From assembly GCA_029027265.1 (NCBI GenBank), contig CP093061.1:496001-560000 (forward strand): 64,000 nucleotides of DNA, read 5' to 3'. Positions 16,941-26,218 of this stretch are shown piece by piece (position 1 is the first letter of the stretch; the number at the start of each line of letters is the position of its first letter). Below the pieces are notes generated by a model, which did not search any database, was not told the origin of the DNA, and saw nothing but the letters and a program-made list of their open reading frames with translations. The stretch comes from Sulfurospirillum_A sp029027265. GTDB lineage: Bacteria > Campylobacterota > Campylobacteria > Campylobacterales > Sulfurospirillaceae. The translations under genes and the position numbers were made by a program.

Positions 16941-19436
16941 ATGGACAATATTTTTGATACCAATCAAGATATACAGACTATAAAGATAGAAGATTCTATC
17001 AAGGCTAGTTATCTTGATTATTCGATGAGTGTTATTATTGGTCGTGCTCTTCCTGATGCTAGAGATGGGCTTAAACCAGTGCATAGAAGAATTCTTTTTG
17101 CTATGAATGATTTGAGTATTAGCTCACGTAGTCCATATAAAAAGTGTGCGAGAATAGTTGGCGATGTTATTGGTAAGTACCATCCACACGGAGATACTGC
17201 TGTTTATGATGCACTTGTTCGTATGGCTCAGCCTTTTGCTATGCGTATTCCCTCAGTTGATGGTCAAGGAAACTTTGGTTCAATTGATGGTGATAATGCA
17301 GCGGCAATGAGATATACAGAAGCACGTATGACAACACTTGCGGAAGAACTTTTAAGAGATATAGACAAAGATACTGTTGATTTTACACCTAACTATGATG
17401 ATAGTATGAGTGAGCCTGATGTTCTTCCAAGTCGTGTTCCAAACTTATTGTTAAATGGTTCAAGCGGAATTGCTGTTGGTATGGCTACAAATATTCCTCC
17501 TCATTGTATGGATGAATTAATTCCTGCTCTTTTGGCTATGATTGAGAACCCTGAGATTGAACTTGAAGAGATTATGGAGTTTATTAAAGGTCCTGATTTT
17601 CCTACTAAGGGAATTATCTTTGGTAAAAAAGGTATTTTAGATGCGTACTCAACAGGACGTGGTCGCATTAAAATTAGAGCTAAAATACATATGGAAAAGA
17701 AGGGGAATAGAGACGTTATCATCGTAGATGAGCTTCCTTATCAAGTAAATAAATCTCGCCTTATAGAACAAATTGCAAATCTAGTAAAAGAGAAACACGT
17801 TGAGGGTATTAGTGAACTTAGAGATGAGTCAGATAGAGAAGGAATTAGAGTAGTAATGGAGCTTAAGCGTGATGCTATGAGTGAGATTGTTTTAAATAAC
17901 CTTTATAAATCAACTAATCTAGAAGTTACATTTGGTGTCATTTTACTTGCTATTGAGAATAAAGAACCAAAAGTATTTAAACTTTTAGAACTTCTTAAAC
18001 TTTTCTTAAATCATAGAAAAACAGTAATCATTAGAAGAACTATATTTGAACTTGAAAAAGCAAAAGCAAAAGCACACATTTTAGAAGGTCTTCAAATTGC
18101 ACTTGATAATATAGATGCAATTATAGCTCTTATTAGAGGTAGTGAAGATACAAAATCTGCTAAAGAAGGTCTTATTGAACAGTTTGGATTAAGTGAAATT
18201 CAAGCAGGTGCAATTCTTGACATGAAACTAAACCGTTTAACTGGTTTAGAGAGAGAAAAAATAGAGAATGAGCTTAAAGCTTTACATGAAGAAATACAAA
18301 GACTAAGTGCAATCCTTAAGAGTGAAATGCTTCTTAGTGCAATCATCAAAGAAGAGTTAATTGAGATTCAAGATAAATTCAAATCACCTCGTGTTACTGT
18401 AATAGAAGATGATTATGATGATATAGATATGGAAGATTTAATTCCAAATGAGCCAGCAGTAGTTACTATTACGCATCTTGGATATATTAAAAGAGTTCCA
18501 TTGAAGTCTTATGAGAAACAAAAACGCGGCGGAAAAGGCAAAACTGCTGTTACCATTTACGAAGATGATTTTATAGAAAGATTCTTTACATGTAACACTC
18601 ACGATACACTTCTGTTTGTAACAGACCGTGGACAACTTCACTGGTTAAAAGTTTACCGTATACCAGAGGGAAGCAGAATTGCAAAAGGTAAGGCAGTAGT
18701 AAATCTTCTAAAACTTGAAGCAGGTGAGAAGATACAGTCTATTATTCCTACAACTGATTTTAGTTCAGAAAAATCTTTAGTATTTTTTACAAAAAAAGGT
18801 GTTGTTAAAAGAACAAATCTTGGTGAATTTTCAAATATTAGAAGTAATGGTGTAAAAGCAATTAATCTAGATGATGACGATACTATAATTACTGCTAAAA
18901 TTGCTAACCAAGACGTAAGACAACTTTTCATGATAACAAAACTTTCTCAGTGCATTAAATTTGATATTGAAAAAACTCGTGACCAAGGGCGTAACACAAG
19001 AGGTGTTAGAGGAATCAAGTTTAAGCTAGAAGGCGATGAAGTAGTAGATGCGAACATTATTTGTAACGAGGAACAAGAGATACTTGTTATGAGTGAAAAA
19101 GGCATTGGAAAGAGAACTGAAGCTGGCGAATATAGACTAACAAATCGTGGTGGAAGTGGTGTAATTGCTATGAAAATGACAGCTAAAACAGGTAAAAATG
19201 TTGTTGGTTGTTTAATGGTTGATGAGACTATGGACATGATGGCACTAACAGTTGCTGGTAAAATGATAAGAGTAGATATGCAAACTATCAGAAAAGCTGG
19301 ACGTAACACAAGTGGTGTTATCGTAGTAAATGTGAGTGGAAAAGATATAGTTAAGTCAATAGCAAGATGTCCTAAAGAGGAAAAACCTGAGGATGACGTA
19401 GATGTTGAAGATGATGGTAGCTTGATAGAAGAGTAG
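16941..19436 (+). CDS. gyrA: DNA gyrase subunit A
   Basis: An 831-residue topoisomerase II subunit that cuts and reseals DNA. The catalytic tyrosine is Tyr125 in AAAMRYTEARM. The quinolone-resistance region reads HPHGDTAVYDALVRMAQ with Thr86 and Asp90, the wild-type state in Campylobacter. The C-terminal half holds the beta-pinwheel with the GyrA box QKRGGKG at about residue 528. It has its own short promoter region after the RAYT element, which may have separated it from older neighbours. One TACATGTA site is read FFTCNT. Confidence 0.97.
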   Translation: MDNIFDTNQDIQTIKIEDSIKASYLDYSMSVIIGRALPDARDGLKPVHRRILFAMNDLSISSRSPYKKCARIVGDVIGKYHPHGDTAVYDALVRMAQPFAMRIPSVDGQGNFGSIDGDNAAAMRYTEARMTTLAEELLRDIDKDTVDFTPNYDDSMSEPDVLPSRVPNLLLNGSSGIAVGMATNIPPHCMDELIPALLAMIENPEIELEEIMEFIKGPDFPTKGIIFGKKGILDAYSTGRGRIKIRAKIHMEKKGNRDVIIVDELPYQVNKSRLIEQIANLVKEKHVEGISELRDESDREGIRVVMELKRDAMSEIVLNNLYKSTNLEVTFGVILLAIENKEPKVFKLLELLKLFLNHRKTVIIRRTIFELEKAKAKAHILEGLQIALDNIDAIIALIRGSEDTKSAKEGLIEQFGLSEIQAGAILDMKLNRLTGLEREKIENELKALHEEIQRLSAILKSEMLLSAIIKEELIEIQDKFKSPRVTVIEDDYDDIDMEDLIPNEPAVVTITHLGYIKRVPLKSYEKQKRGGKGKTAVTIYEDDFIERFFTCNTHDTLLFVTDRGQLHWLKVYRIPEGSRIAKGKAVVNLLKLEAGEKIQSIIPTTDFSSEKSLVFFTKKGVVKRTNLGEFSNIRSNGVKAINLDDDDTIITAKIANQDVRQLFMITKLSQCIKFDIEKTRDQGRNTRGVRGIKFKLEGDEVVDANIICNEEQEILVMSEKGIGKRTEAGEYRLTNRGGSGVIAMKMTAKTGKNVVGCLMVDETMDMMALTVAGKMIRVDMQTIRKAGRNTSGVIVVNVSGKDIVKSIARCPKEEKPEDDVDVEDDGSLIEE

Positions 19437-19512
19437 GTTTTTATGGTAGTTTCATTTGCAAGAGTGGAACACCATTTGCTTTAGTTTTATTAAATTGATA
19501 AAAAGGTATGTT

Positions 19513-20025
19513 ATGAATAAATGGATTATTACCCTTTTCGTGGGAATGGGCATGTTGTTATTGTTTTCTGGATGTACAACACAACCTAAAACAGATGCAC
19601 AGATGAAGGTAAAACAAGAGTCAAAGGCTGTTGTTCAAAAGATTGATAGAGAAGATATAAAGAAGATTCTTCAAGAAGAGAAATTCATATATCTAAATAA
19701 CAATCCAGATAGAGTATTTGTAGTAAATGGAGAAGGAATTGCTCCTCAAAATACTGTTTCACCTGCTCAAGCTATGGCTTTAGCAAAGAGAGCTGCTGTT
19801 GCAGATGCATATCGTCAAATGGCTGAAAAATTATATGGCGTTCAAATCAACGCAAAAGACACTATAAAGAATGCAGCACTTTATGACTCAAGAATCGTTT
19901 CTCAGGTAAATGGTCTTGTAAAAAATGCTAGCATAACTGAGCATACTTTTAAAGATGGTCTGTTTATAGTAAGAATGGAACTTAAAATGAATGGTGCTAG
20001 GTGGCAAGAAATTTTTGCTTACTAA
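19513..20025 (+). CDS. Lpp20-like outer-membrane lipoprotein
   Basis: About 170 residues. A signal peptide ends in the lipobox LFSGC, giving a lipid-anchored cysteine. The body (VFVVNGEGIAPQN, SPAQAMALAKRAAVADAYRQ, MAEKLYGVQI) matches the LPP20/FlgT-N type fold known from Helicobacter Lpp20. I chose ATG 19513 because AAAAGG precedes it and it gives a clean signal peptide; an upstream in-frame start would add 19 residues before it. It overlaps the next frame by 25 bases. Confidence 0.8.
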   Translation: MNKWIITLFVGMGMLLLFSGCTTQPKTDAQMKVKQESKAVVQKIDREDIKKILQEEKFIYLNNNPDRVFVVNGEGIAPQNTVSPAQAMALAKRAAVADAYRQMAEKLYGVQINAKDTIKNAALYDSRIVSQVNGLVKNASITEHTFKDGLFIVRMELKMNGARWQEIFAY

Positions 20026-20393
20026 TTATCTTTACATGTAGTCTTTTTGCAAATGAAAATTTTTGGTTTTCATACAAGACAGCTATTGATAATAAAGTAA
20101 TTGTATATGAGGAGAGAAATATTTCTCCTCAAATGCAAAGTGCTGATTTAAAAGAGTATAAATTTTTATGCCGGTTAAATATTAAAAAAAAGCAGTATCA
20201 ATCAACAGAACATTTTTTAAATGAAAACTTTGATAGAGTGCTTGAATGCTTCTACTCTATGAGTACAAAAGTTGTAAATCACACACTCATTGAGATAAAA
20301 GGTGTGATAGAAAGAACAGTTCTCACTATAATCCCCACAAAATTCACAGTAGAGTTTAAAGACGATTTTGCTAACATAAATACCATAAAATAA
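20001..20393 (+). CDS. Small secreted protein of unknown function
   Basis: A 130-residue frame starting at GTG inside the end of the lipoprotein gene. The first 17 residues (ARNFCLLIIFTCSLFA) form a signal peptide, leaving a mature protein with ENFWFSYKTAIDNKVIVYEE and two cysteines (FLCRL, LECFYSM) that could form a disulfide. I do not recognise the family. Tight coupling to the Lpp20-like gene suggests a shared envelope role. The GTG start has no clear ribosome site, so translation may depend on the upstream gene. One TACATGTA repeat lies in the signal peptide (FTCS). Confidence 0.6.
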   Translation: MARNFCLLIIFTCSLFANENFWFSYKTAIDNKVIVYEERNISPQMQSADLKEYKFLCRLNIKKKQYQSTEHFLNENFDRVLECFYSMSTKVVNHTLIEIKGVIERTVLTIIPTKFTVEFKDDFANINTIK

Positions 20394-20407
20394 TTTATAG
20401 GTATTTA

Positions 20408-21712
20408 ATGAATATAGCGATTGTCGAAGACGATATAAATATGAGAAAATCTCTTGAATTTGCTTTGGCAGAGTACTCAGAGTTTTCCGTACAAACATAC
20501 AAAAGTGCCATAGATGCACTCAAAAAAATCGATAGCAGTGTTGATTTAATAGTGACCGATATAAACATGCCCCAAATGGATGGCATAGAGTTTATAAAAG
20601 AGCTTGATGGTCGTTATGATATTATAGTCATTACTGGTAATGCTACGCTTAACCGTGCTATTGAATCAGTAAGACTTGGAGTGAAAGATTTTTTGACAAA
20701 ACCTTTTGAAGTTGATACTCTGGTGGATGCTATAAAAAGACAAGTCAAGATAAGCAAAAAAATAAAAACTACTCCAAAAACTCAAAATAAAAAAGCTGAT
20801 GGAGATTTTATAGCAACTTCACCAGCACTAGAAAAAGTTTTGAAACTATCAAAAAAAGCAGCAAGAACAGATGCTTCTATTTTATTGATGGGTGAGAGTG
20901 GTGTAGGCAAAGAGTTATTTGCAAATTATGTTCATAAAAATTCTCCAAGAGAGAAAGGTAAGTTTGTAGGCATAAATATGGCAGCAATTCCTGAAAACCT
21001 TTTAGAAAGTGAGCTTTTTGGTTATGAAAAAGGTGCTTTTACAGATGCTACGGCTTCAAAAAAAGGGCATTTTGAGATAGCTCATGGTGGAACACTTTTT
21101 TTAGATGAGATAGTAGAAATGCCAATAAGTCTGCAAGCAAAACTTTTAAGAGTTCTTCAAGAGAGAGTAATTACAAGAGTTGGTGGAACTAAAGAGATAG
21201 AAATAGACGTTCGCATAGTATCTGCAACCAATGCAAATATACATGAGGCAATAGAAAAAGGTGAGTTTAGAGAAGACTTGTATTATCGTTTAAATACTAT
21301 CCCTGTTCATATTCCTCCTTTAAGAGAAAGAACAGAGGAGATAGAGCCGATTGCAAATCATATTTTAAATGATGTGTGCAAAAAGTATGAATTGGAAGAG
21401 TTAGAGTTTTCAAATGAAGCATTAAATGAGTTAAATAGCTATAAATGGCCAGGAAATATAAGAGAATTGATTTCGGTCGTTGAAAGAGCGGCTATTTTAA
21501 GCGATAATAACGTTATTAGTTTAGATGACCTGTTTTTAGATAGTAGAAATACAAACAAAACCAAAAGTATAGACAGTATGGAAAAAGAGTTAATAAAAGA
21601 GGTACTTCAAAGTGTCCAAAGTGACAAAGTTGAAGCAGCAAAAATTTTGGGTATGAGTAAAACAGTATTGAACAAAAAAATTGAAAAATATAATATAGAG
21701 GACAAGACATGA
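20408..21712 (+). CDS. Sigma-54-dependent response regulator (NtrC/FlgR type)
   Basis: A 434-residue regulator with three parts. The receiver domain has phosphoacceptor Asp51 (VTDINMP). The AAA+ domain has Walker A GESGVGKE (162-169), ESELFGYEKG and the sigma-54 loop GAFTDA (209-214). A short Fis-type helix-turn-helix ends the protein (VEAAKILGMSKTVLNKKI). The loop carries Asp where the canonical GAFTGA has Gly, a variant seen in other activators. In Campylobacterota the single NtrC-like protein is usually FlgR, controlling flagellar rod/hook genes; that assignment is likely but not proved here. It overlaps asd by 4 bases. Confidence 0.88.
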   Translation: MNIAIVEDDINMRKSLEFALAEYSEFSVQTYKSAIDALKKIDSSVDLIVTDINMPQMDGIEFIKELDGRYDIIVITGNATLNRAIESVRLGVKDFLTKPFEVDTLVDAIKRQVKISKKIKTTPKTQNKKADGDFIATSPALEKVLKLSKKAARTDASILLMGESGVGKELFANYVHKNSPREKGKFVGINMAAIPENLLESELFGYEKGAFTDATASKKGHFEIAHGGTLFLDEIVEMPISLQAKLLRVLQERVITRVGGTKEIEIDVRIVSATNANIHEAIEKGEFREDLYYRLNTIPVHIPPLRERTEEIEPIANHILNDVCKKYELEELEFSNEALNELNSYKWPGNIRELISVVERAAILSDNNVISLDDLFLDSRNTNKTKSIDSMEKELIKEVLQSVQSDKVEAAKILGMSKTVLNKKIEKYNIEDKT

Positions 21713-22734
21713 GAAAGTATAATGTAGCTATTGTTGGTGCAACTGGTGCAGTAGGCGAAGAGTTATTTAGAGTTTTAGAGGAACTGGATTTTCCAATAAA
21801 TAATTTGATACCATTAGCATCAAGCAGAAGTGCTGGAGTAGAGATAGAGTATAGAAACAAGTACTATAAAGTTTTAGAGTTAACTGAATCTATTTTTGAA
21901 GAAAAAGATGTTGAGATTGCATTTTTTAGTGCAGGAGGTTCTATATCTGCTCATTATGCAAAGTTTGCAGCAGAAGCTGGAGCAGTTGTAATTGACAATA
22001 CAAGTCACTTTAGAATGGAAGCTGATGTTCCTTTGGTAGTTCCAGAGTGTAATCCAGATGCCATAAGTGGTTGGAAAAACAGAGGAATTATAGCAAATCC
22101 AAATTGTTCGACTATACAGATGGTTCAAGTTCTAAAGCCACTTGATGATGCTTTTAACATTACTAGAGTAGATGTTAGTACATATCAAGCAGTAAGTGGA
22201 GCAGGAAAAGCTGGTATGGAAGAATTAGTGGCTCAGATGCAAGACTTTTTTGCTTTTAAGCTTGGCACGAATGAATCTAAAATATTTCAACACCAAATAG
22301 CACTAAATGTTATACCTCATATAGATGTTTTCATGGAAAATGATTACACTAAAGAAGAGATGAAGATGGTAAATGAGACTCAAAAAATACTTGGTAAAAA
22401 TATTGAAGTAAGTGCAACTTGTGTTAGAGTTCCAGTTATTAGAAGTCATAGTGAGTCAATTACAATTCATTTTGAAAATGCTGTTAGCGTAGAAAAAGCA
22501 GTTCAAGCTCTAAAAGATGCTCCAAACGTAACTGTAATGGATGACCCATCTAAAAATGAGTACCCTATGCCAATAACTGCAAGTGATACTGATGAGACAT
22601 ATGTCGGACGTATTAGAAAAGACATAAGCAGAGACAATGTTCTTCACCTTTGGTGTGTAGCAGATCAGCTTAGAGTTGGGGCAGCGACAAACTCTGTTCG
22701 TATTGCACAAAAGTGGATAGAGATGGAAGGTTAA
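21709..22734 (+). CDS. asd: Aspartate-semialdehyde dehydrogenase
   Basis: A 341-residue NADPH enzyme producing aspartate semialdehyde for lysine, diaminopimelate, threonine and methionine. It has the NADP loop VGATGAVGEE, catalytic Cys133 in NPNCSTIQ, the phosphate/substrate site YQAVSGAGKAG and the histidine region VIRSHSESI. The start overlaps the upstream regulator's stop (ATGA), so the genes form one unit with hemE 2 bases downstream. Confidence 0.97.
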   Translation: MRKYNVAIVGATGAVGEELFRVLEELDFPINNLIPLASSRSAGVEIEYRNKYYKVLELTESIFEEKDVEIAFFSAGGSISAHYAKFAAEAGAVVIDNTSHFRMEADVPLVVPECNPDAISGWKNRGIIANPNCSTIQMVQVLKPLDDAFNITRVDVSTYQAVSGAGKAGMEELVAQMQDFFAFKLGTNESKIFQHQIALNVIPHIDVFMENDYTKEEMKMVNETQKILGKNIEVSATCVRVPVIRSHSESITIHFENAVSVEKAVQALKDAPNVTVMDDPSKNEYPMPITASDTDETYVGRIRKDISRDNVLHLWCVADQLRVGAATNSVRIAQKWIEMEG

Positions 22735-22736
22735 TA

Positions 22737-23765
22737 ATGAGTCAAATTTTTGTAGATGCGTGTTTTGGTAAAGAGACAACGCATACTCCTGTGTGGATGA
22801 TGAGACAAGCTGGACGTTATCTTCCAGAGTATATGAAAGTAAGAGCAGAGGCAGGAGATTTTTTAGCACTTTGTCATGATCCCCAAAAAGCTTGTGAGGT
22901 AACTCTTCAGCCTATGGATATACTTGGTGTTGACGCGGCGATTCTTTTTAGTGATATTTTAGTTGTTCCTATGGAAATGGGAATGGAACTTAAATTTGTA
23001 AAAGGAGAGGGTCCACTTTTTCCAAAACCAATAAAAACTATGGAAGATTTAGATGCACTTTGTGTTGAAGAAGCAGCTGCTAAACTAGAGTATGTTTATG
23101 AAACAATACGTCTTATTCGTGGTAAACTTGCAGCCAATAAAGCTCTTATAGGTTTTTGTGGAGCTCCATGGACACTTGCAACTTACATGATAGAGGGACA
23201 AGGTACAAAGACTTATGCAATAGTGAAAAAGCTTATATATTCTCAACCAGAATTTATGCATGCCCTTCTTAAAAAAGTGACAGAAGTTCTAAAAATTTAT
23301 ATGTCAAAACAGATAGAAAGTGGCATAAATGCCGCTATGATTTTTGACTCTTGGGCATCGGCTCTTGAAGAAGATGCTTATTTTGAATTTAGTTGGAATT
23401 ATATGAAAGAGATAGCAAGTCATTTAAAAGCAAAATACCCGCATATTCCTATTATCATGTTTCCTAAAGGAATCAGTGGTTACTTAGACAGAATTGATGG
23501 TGATTTTGATGTATTTGGTGTTGATTGGTCAACTCCATTGGAACTTGCACGTGAGAAACTTGGTGATAAGTATGTTCTTCAAGGTAATATGGAGCCAACT
23601 AGACTCTATAGTAAAAGTGCCATAAAAGAGGGTGTTGAGAAGATAGTCAAAACTATGGACAACAAACGTCATATATTTAATCTAGGACATGGAATACTTC
23701 CAGATGTTCCAGTGGAAAATGCAAAATACTTCATAAAAGAAGTACAATCTCAAACTAAAAGATAA
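22737..23765 (+). CDS. hemE: Uroporphyrinogen decarboxylase
   Basis: A 342-residue cytosolic enzyme of haem synthesis that turns uroporphyrinogen III into coproporphyrinogen III. The N-terminal signature PVWMMRQAGRYLPEY and GFCGAPWTLATYMIEG, the aspartate in ILFSDILV, and the C-terminal NLGHGILPDVPVEN are all present. The start is ATG 22737 after GGAAGG; an upstream GTG in frame lies inside asd and is less likely. Confidence 0.96.
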   Translation: MSQIFVDACFGKETTHTPVWMMRQAGRYLPEYMKVRAEAGDFLALCHDPQKACEVTLQPMDILGVDAAILFSDILVVPMEMGMELKFVKGEGPLFPKPIKTMEDLDALCVEEAAAKLEYVYETIRLIRGKLAANKALIGFCGAPWTLATYMIEGQGTKTYAIVKKLIYSQPEFMHALLKKVTEVLKIYMSKQIESGINAAMIFDSWASALEEDAYFEFSWNYMKEIASHLKAKYPHIPIIMFPKGISGYLDRIDGDFDVFGVDWSTPLELAREKLGDKYVLQGNMEPTRLYSKSAIKEGVEKIVKTMDNKRHIFNLGHGILPDVPVENAKYFIKEVQSQTKR

Positions 23766-23767
23766 GA

Positions 23768-24679
23768 ATGAATAAAATAGTATTTGGACCAATCACTTCA
23801 AGACGGTTTGGACAATCCCTTGGCATAGATTTGAGTCCAGATGCTAAACAGTGCAATTTTGACTGTATCTATTGTGAGCTAAAGGGTGCAAAACCAGTAG
23901 ATACCATACAAAACCCTCCCTTGGTTAAAGAAGTTATAGTAAGTGTAAAAGAAGCACTTTTAAAGCATAAAGATATAGATGTCATAACTCTAACTGCAAA
24001 TGGCGAGCCAACTCTTTATCCATATATGAAAGAGTTAGTAAAAGAGCTTCATAATATCAAAAACAACTCAAAATTACTCATACTCTCAAACGGTGCAACC
24101 GTTACATGTAAAGAGGTAAGAGAGGTTTTAAAAGATATAGATATAGTTAAACTCTCTTTAGATTGTGTAAGTGAAAAATGTTTTAAGAAAATAGACAGAC
24201 CCATAAAAGGTCTACATGTAGAAGACATCATAAAGGGTATAAAAGAGTTCAGAAAAATATATAACAAAGAGCTTGTTTTAGAAGTTTTAGTAGTAGAAGG
24301 TATCAACGACAAGCAAAGTGAGTTTGAAGCTCTTAGAGACGTCTTAAAAGAGATAAAACCAGATAGAATAGACATAAGCACAGTAGACAGACCACCAGCT
24401 TATGATGTCAAAAGTGTAAGTATACCAAGGCTTAAAGAATTAGCAAGTATATTAAGCTCATTGCCTATTAGTTTAGCCTATAAACGTGATTACAGTGAAA
24501 AGAAACGTGATTTCACAAAAGATGAAATTCTTAACATGATAGATAAAAGACCACAAAGCTTTGAAGACGTAAATATTAGCTTTTCAAAGAAGAGTATTGA
24601 CCAGATAGATAGACTAGTTGAAGAGGGTATTTTGTACGTAAAAGACGTAGCCGGTGTTAATTTTTACAAACTTTCATAA
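23768..24679 (+). CDS. Radical SAM protein (COG0731-like)
   Basis: A 303-residue protein beginning GPITSRRFGQSLGIDLSP, with the iron-sulfur triad CNFDCIYCE (C-x3-C-x2-C) and the SAM-binding TLTANGEPTL. This N-terminus marks a COG0731-like radical SAM subfamily whose reaction in bacteria is not established. The last 70 residues form a small winged-helix-like end (DEILNMIDKRPQSFEDV). It starts 2 bases after hemE and closes that operon. Two TACATGTA repeats fall inside (VTCKE and LHVED). Confidence 0.85.
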   Translation: MNKIVFGPITSRRFGQSLGIDLSPDAKQCNFDCIYCELKGAKPVDTIQNPPLVKEVIVSVKEALLKHKDIDVITLTANGEPTLYPYMKELVKELHNIKNNSKLLILSNGATVTCKEVREVLKDIDIVKLSLDCVSEKCFKKIDRPIKGLHVEDIIKGIKEFRKIYNKELVLEVLVVEGINDKQSEFEALRDVLKEIKPDRIDISTVDRPPAYDVKSVSIPRLKELASILSSLPISLAYKRDYSEKKRDFTKDEILNMIDKRPQSFEDVNISFSKKSIDQIDRLVEEGILYVKDVAGVNFYKLS

Positions 24680-24694
24680 TTTATAAAAAAAACC

Positions 24695-24723
24695 TTGACA
24701 TTAAGACCTTTTTTCACTATAAT
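24695..24723 (+). promoter_or_regulatory. Consensus sigma-70 promoter of tRNA-Asn
   Basis: TTGACA at 24695-24700, a 17-base spacer and TATAAT at 24718-24723, a perfect consensus. The promoter before tRNA-Thr at 37062-37090 has the same hexamers and the same spacing. Confidence 0.9.
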
Positions 24724-24743
24724 TTCGTCCTTGTTAAACGTGT

Positions 24744-24818
<75 letters not shown>

Positions 24819-24915
24819 TACTTATTACCTAAAATAGAGACTTCATAAAAAAATATTATAATTTAAGAAAAAAAAGTGGTATACTTTTTTTTATTTGAAG
24901 GATTATATTGATTGA

Positions 24916-25057
24916 ATCACTAGAAGACATATTAGAACATTTAACATTCAAACAAGCAGAGCTACTGTCAGAGTCATATTTCATATATCACTAGAAGACA
25001 TATTAGAACATTTAACATTCAAACAAGCAGAGCTACTGTCAGAGTCATATTTCATAT
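24916..25057 (+). repeat. 71-bp perfect tandem duplication
   Basis: Positions 24916-24986 and 24987-25057 are identical, with the match running 2 bases further. The unit is not divisible by 3 and shifts the frame of the surrounding gene. Confidence 0.95.
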
Positions 25058-25109
25058 ATAATGGATATGTTTGAAAAAGATTTTTCTTCATTTGAAGAAG
25101 ATACATGCT

Positions 25110-25145
25110 ATCTATTTGACTTACAAGATCTATTTGACTTACAAG
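25110..25145 (+). repeat. 18-bp in-frame tandem duplication
   Basis: ATCTATTTGACTTACAAG occurs twice in a row (25110-25127, 25128-25145), repeating LFDLQ in the broken gene. It keeps the frame. Confidence 0.9.
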
Positions 25146-25516
25146 AAATATTTTTTGAGATAATAGAACAAGACCGTTCAAAAATAATTACATTAATTGA
25201 TTTAATGAATGCTTTAGTTTTGATAAAACATAAAGAAAAATTATCTGATAATTTTAATACAGATGACATAATTGAAAAATAGAATCTTTAAAAGAAGAAA
25301 TAAGTGATATAAAATCTACTGTTAGCTACGAGAATCAAGAATTTTTAACCTTGCCTGAAATATCAAAATTTACAAGAATGTCGGAGCAAAAATTAAGAGG
25401 ACTTTTATTCGACCCATCACTATTAAATTCTTTTAAGAAAAAGAAGTCAGGCACTACAATTATTCTAAGTAAAAATGATATTAGAAAATGGATGGAATCT
25501 AATTTTTGTTAGATAA

Positions 25517-25785
25517 TAGACTTCTTGCATAACCCCTTGTATCCTCAGAGGATTTAGAAGTAGTGAGATTGTGCAAAACCTTTTTTGAGTAATAGCCACA
25601 GCTATTGCGATAAAAAGTTTTGTGCAAGATTGCTACTTCTAAGTCTTCCTTACGGGCAACTCCTAGATAAGCCTGAGCTTCGTTAGTTCATCTCATCCGT
25701 AGCTACGGCTACGCAAGAGATAAACTGCCTCACTCAAACATATCTATGAGTTGCTGAGACTGCAAGGGGTTATGCAAGAAGTCTA
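25517..25785. mobile_element. MITE-like element, 269 bp, 23-bp perfect inverted ends
   Basis: The 23 bases at 25517-25539 (TAGACTTCTTGCATAACCCC plus TTG) recur as an exact reverse complement at 25763-25785. The interior has no gene but holds a long imperfect hairpin (arms TTAGAAGTAG at 25554-25563 and CTACTTCTAA at 25633-25642) and the palindrome CCGTAGCTACGG. A 3-bp direct repeat AAT can be drawn at the borders if the ends begin at AGACTT. The size, ends and lack of coding capacity fit a non-autonomous transposon mobilised by an IS elsewhere; the IS family is not settled. Confidence 0.75.
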
Positions 25786-25954
25786 ATATATCTTTAATAG
25801 GTTTAGTATCTCTATCCAACCAAATCCAAGAGCCTACTACTTCAATAACTATATCTTCATAATGTAAGATTTTAGAAATGATTTTTTCTAACTCTAAATC
25901 AAATTTACTCTCATTTGAAAAATATATTTTATTTTCTATTATGTTGGAATGTAT
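25786..25954 (-). pseudogene. Gene fragment cut by the MITE-like element
   Basis: On the minus strand this reads KFDLELEKIISKILHYEDIV, IEVVGSWIWLDRDTKPIKDI and then runs into the element's inverted repeat. The GSWIWL..DTKP pattern is familiar from plasmid- and phage-borne proteins that continue with a LK.lGFkwS..k..WY motif; here that part is missing. There is no start codon at the other end. It is best seen as a remnant interrupted by insertion. Family naming is from memory and tentative. Confidence 0.5.
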
Positions 25955-26218
25955 TTAGATAATGGATTTGATTTAGAGAACTCAATTTATAGTATTGAGT
26001 CTGAAAATATAATTCAATATCTTATAGGAGATAAGGAGTATAAAAACGAAGAGGAACTACTTGGAAAATGGTTGGTTTATGAGTCAGATTTTTTTGAAGA
26101 TTTACTTGATAAATATAAAAGACATATTGATTTTGAATTATTTTCAAAAGAATATGGTCAAGATATGATTGCCCATATTTTTAAAAATGGAAAAGTATAT
26201 TCTTTACTTGCAACATAA
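25949..26218 (+). CDS. Hypothetical protein, possibly a truncated gene
   Basis: An 89-residue acidic frame (MYLDNGFDLENSIYSIESEN, then YLIGDKEYKNEEELLGKWLV). The only ribosome-site candidate is a weak GGA directly before the ATG, and the frame stays open about 30 bases further upstream without another start, so it may be the tail of a larger lost gene. I do not recognise a family. It sits among remnants in the tRNA-Asn islet. Confidence 0.4.
   Translation: MYLDNGFDLENSIYSIESENIIQYLIGDKEYKNEEELLGKWLVYESDFFEDLLDKYKRHIDFELFSKEYGQDMIAHIFKNGKVYSLLAT

Larger units (their letters stand above)
24908..25512 (+). pseudogene. Broken gene for an excisionase-like HTH protein
   Basis: Three pieces of one former frame can be joined. 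A TTG start at 24908 after GAAGGA reads MIESLEDILEHLTFKQAELL until a 71-bp tandem duplication (not a multiple of 3) brings a stop. A second piece (25061-25282) reads MDMFEKDFSSFEEDTCYLF and ends at GAAAAATAG. One extra A there would continue as EKIESLKEEISDIKS into the third piece, which ends FLTLPEISKFTRMSEQKLRG...SKNDIRKWMESNF at 25510. That C-terminus resembles the helix-turn-helix of excisionase/MerR-like DNA-binding proteins. Clearly inactive as read. Confidence 0.7.

Noticed and set aside
25517..25785. CRISPR-like repeat in the tRNA-Asn islet
   Set aside because: Only two inverted copies at the borders and no regular spacers; it is a transposon-like element.
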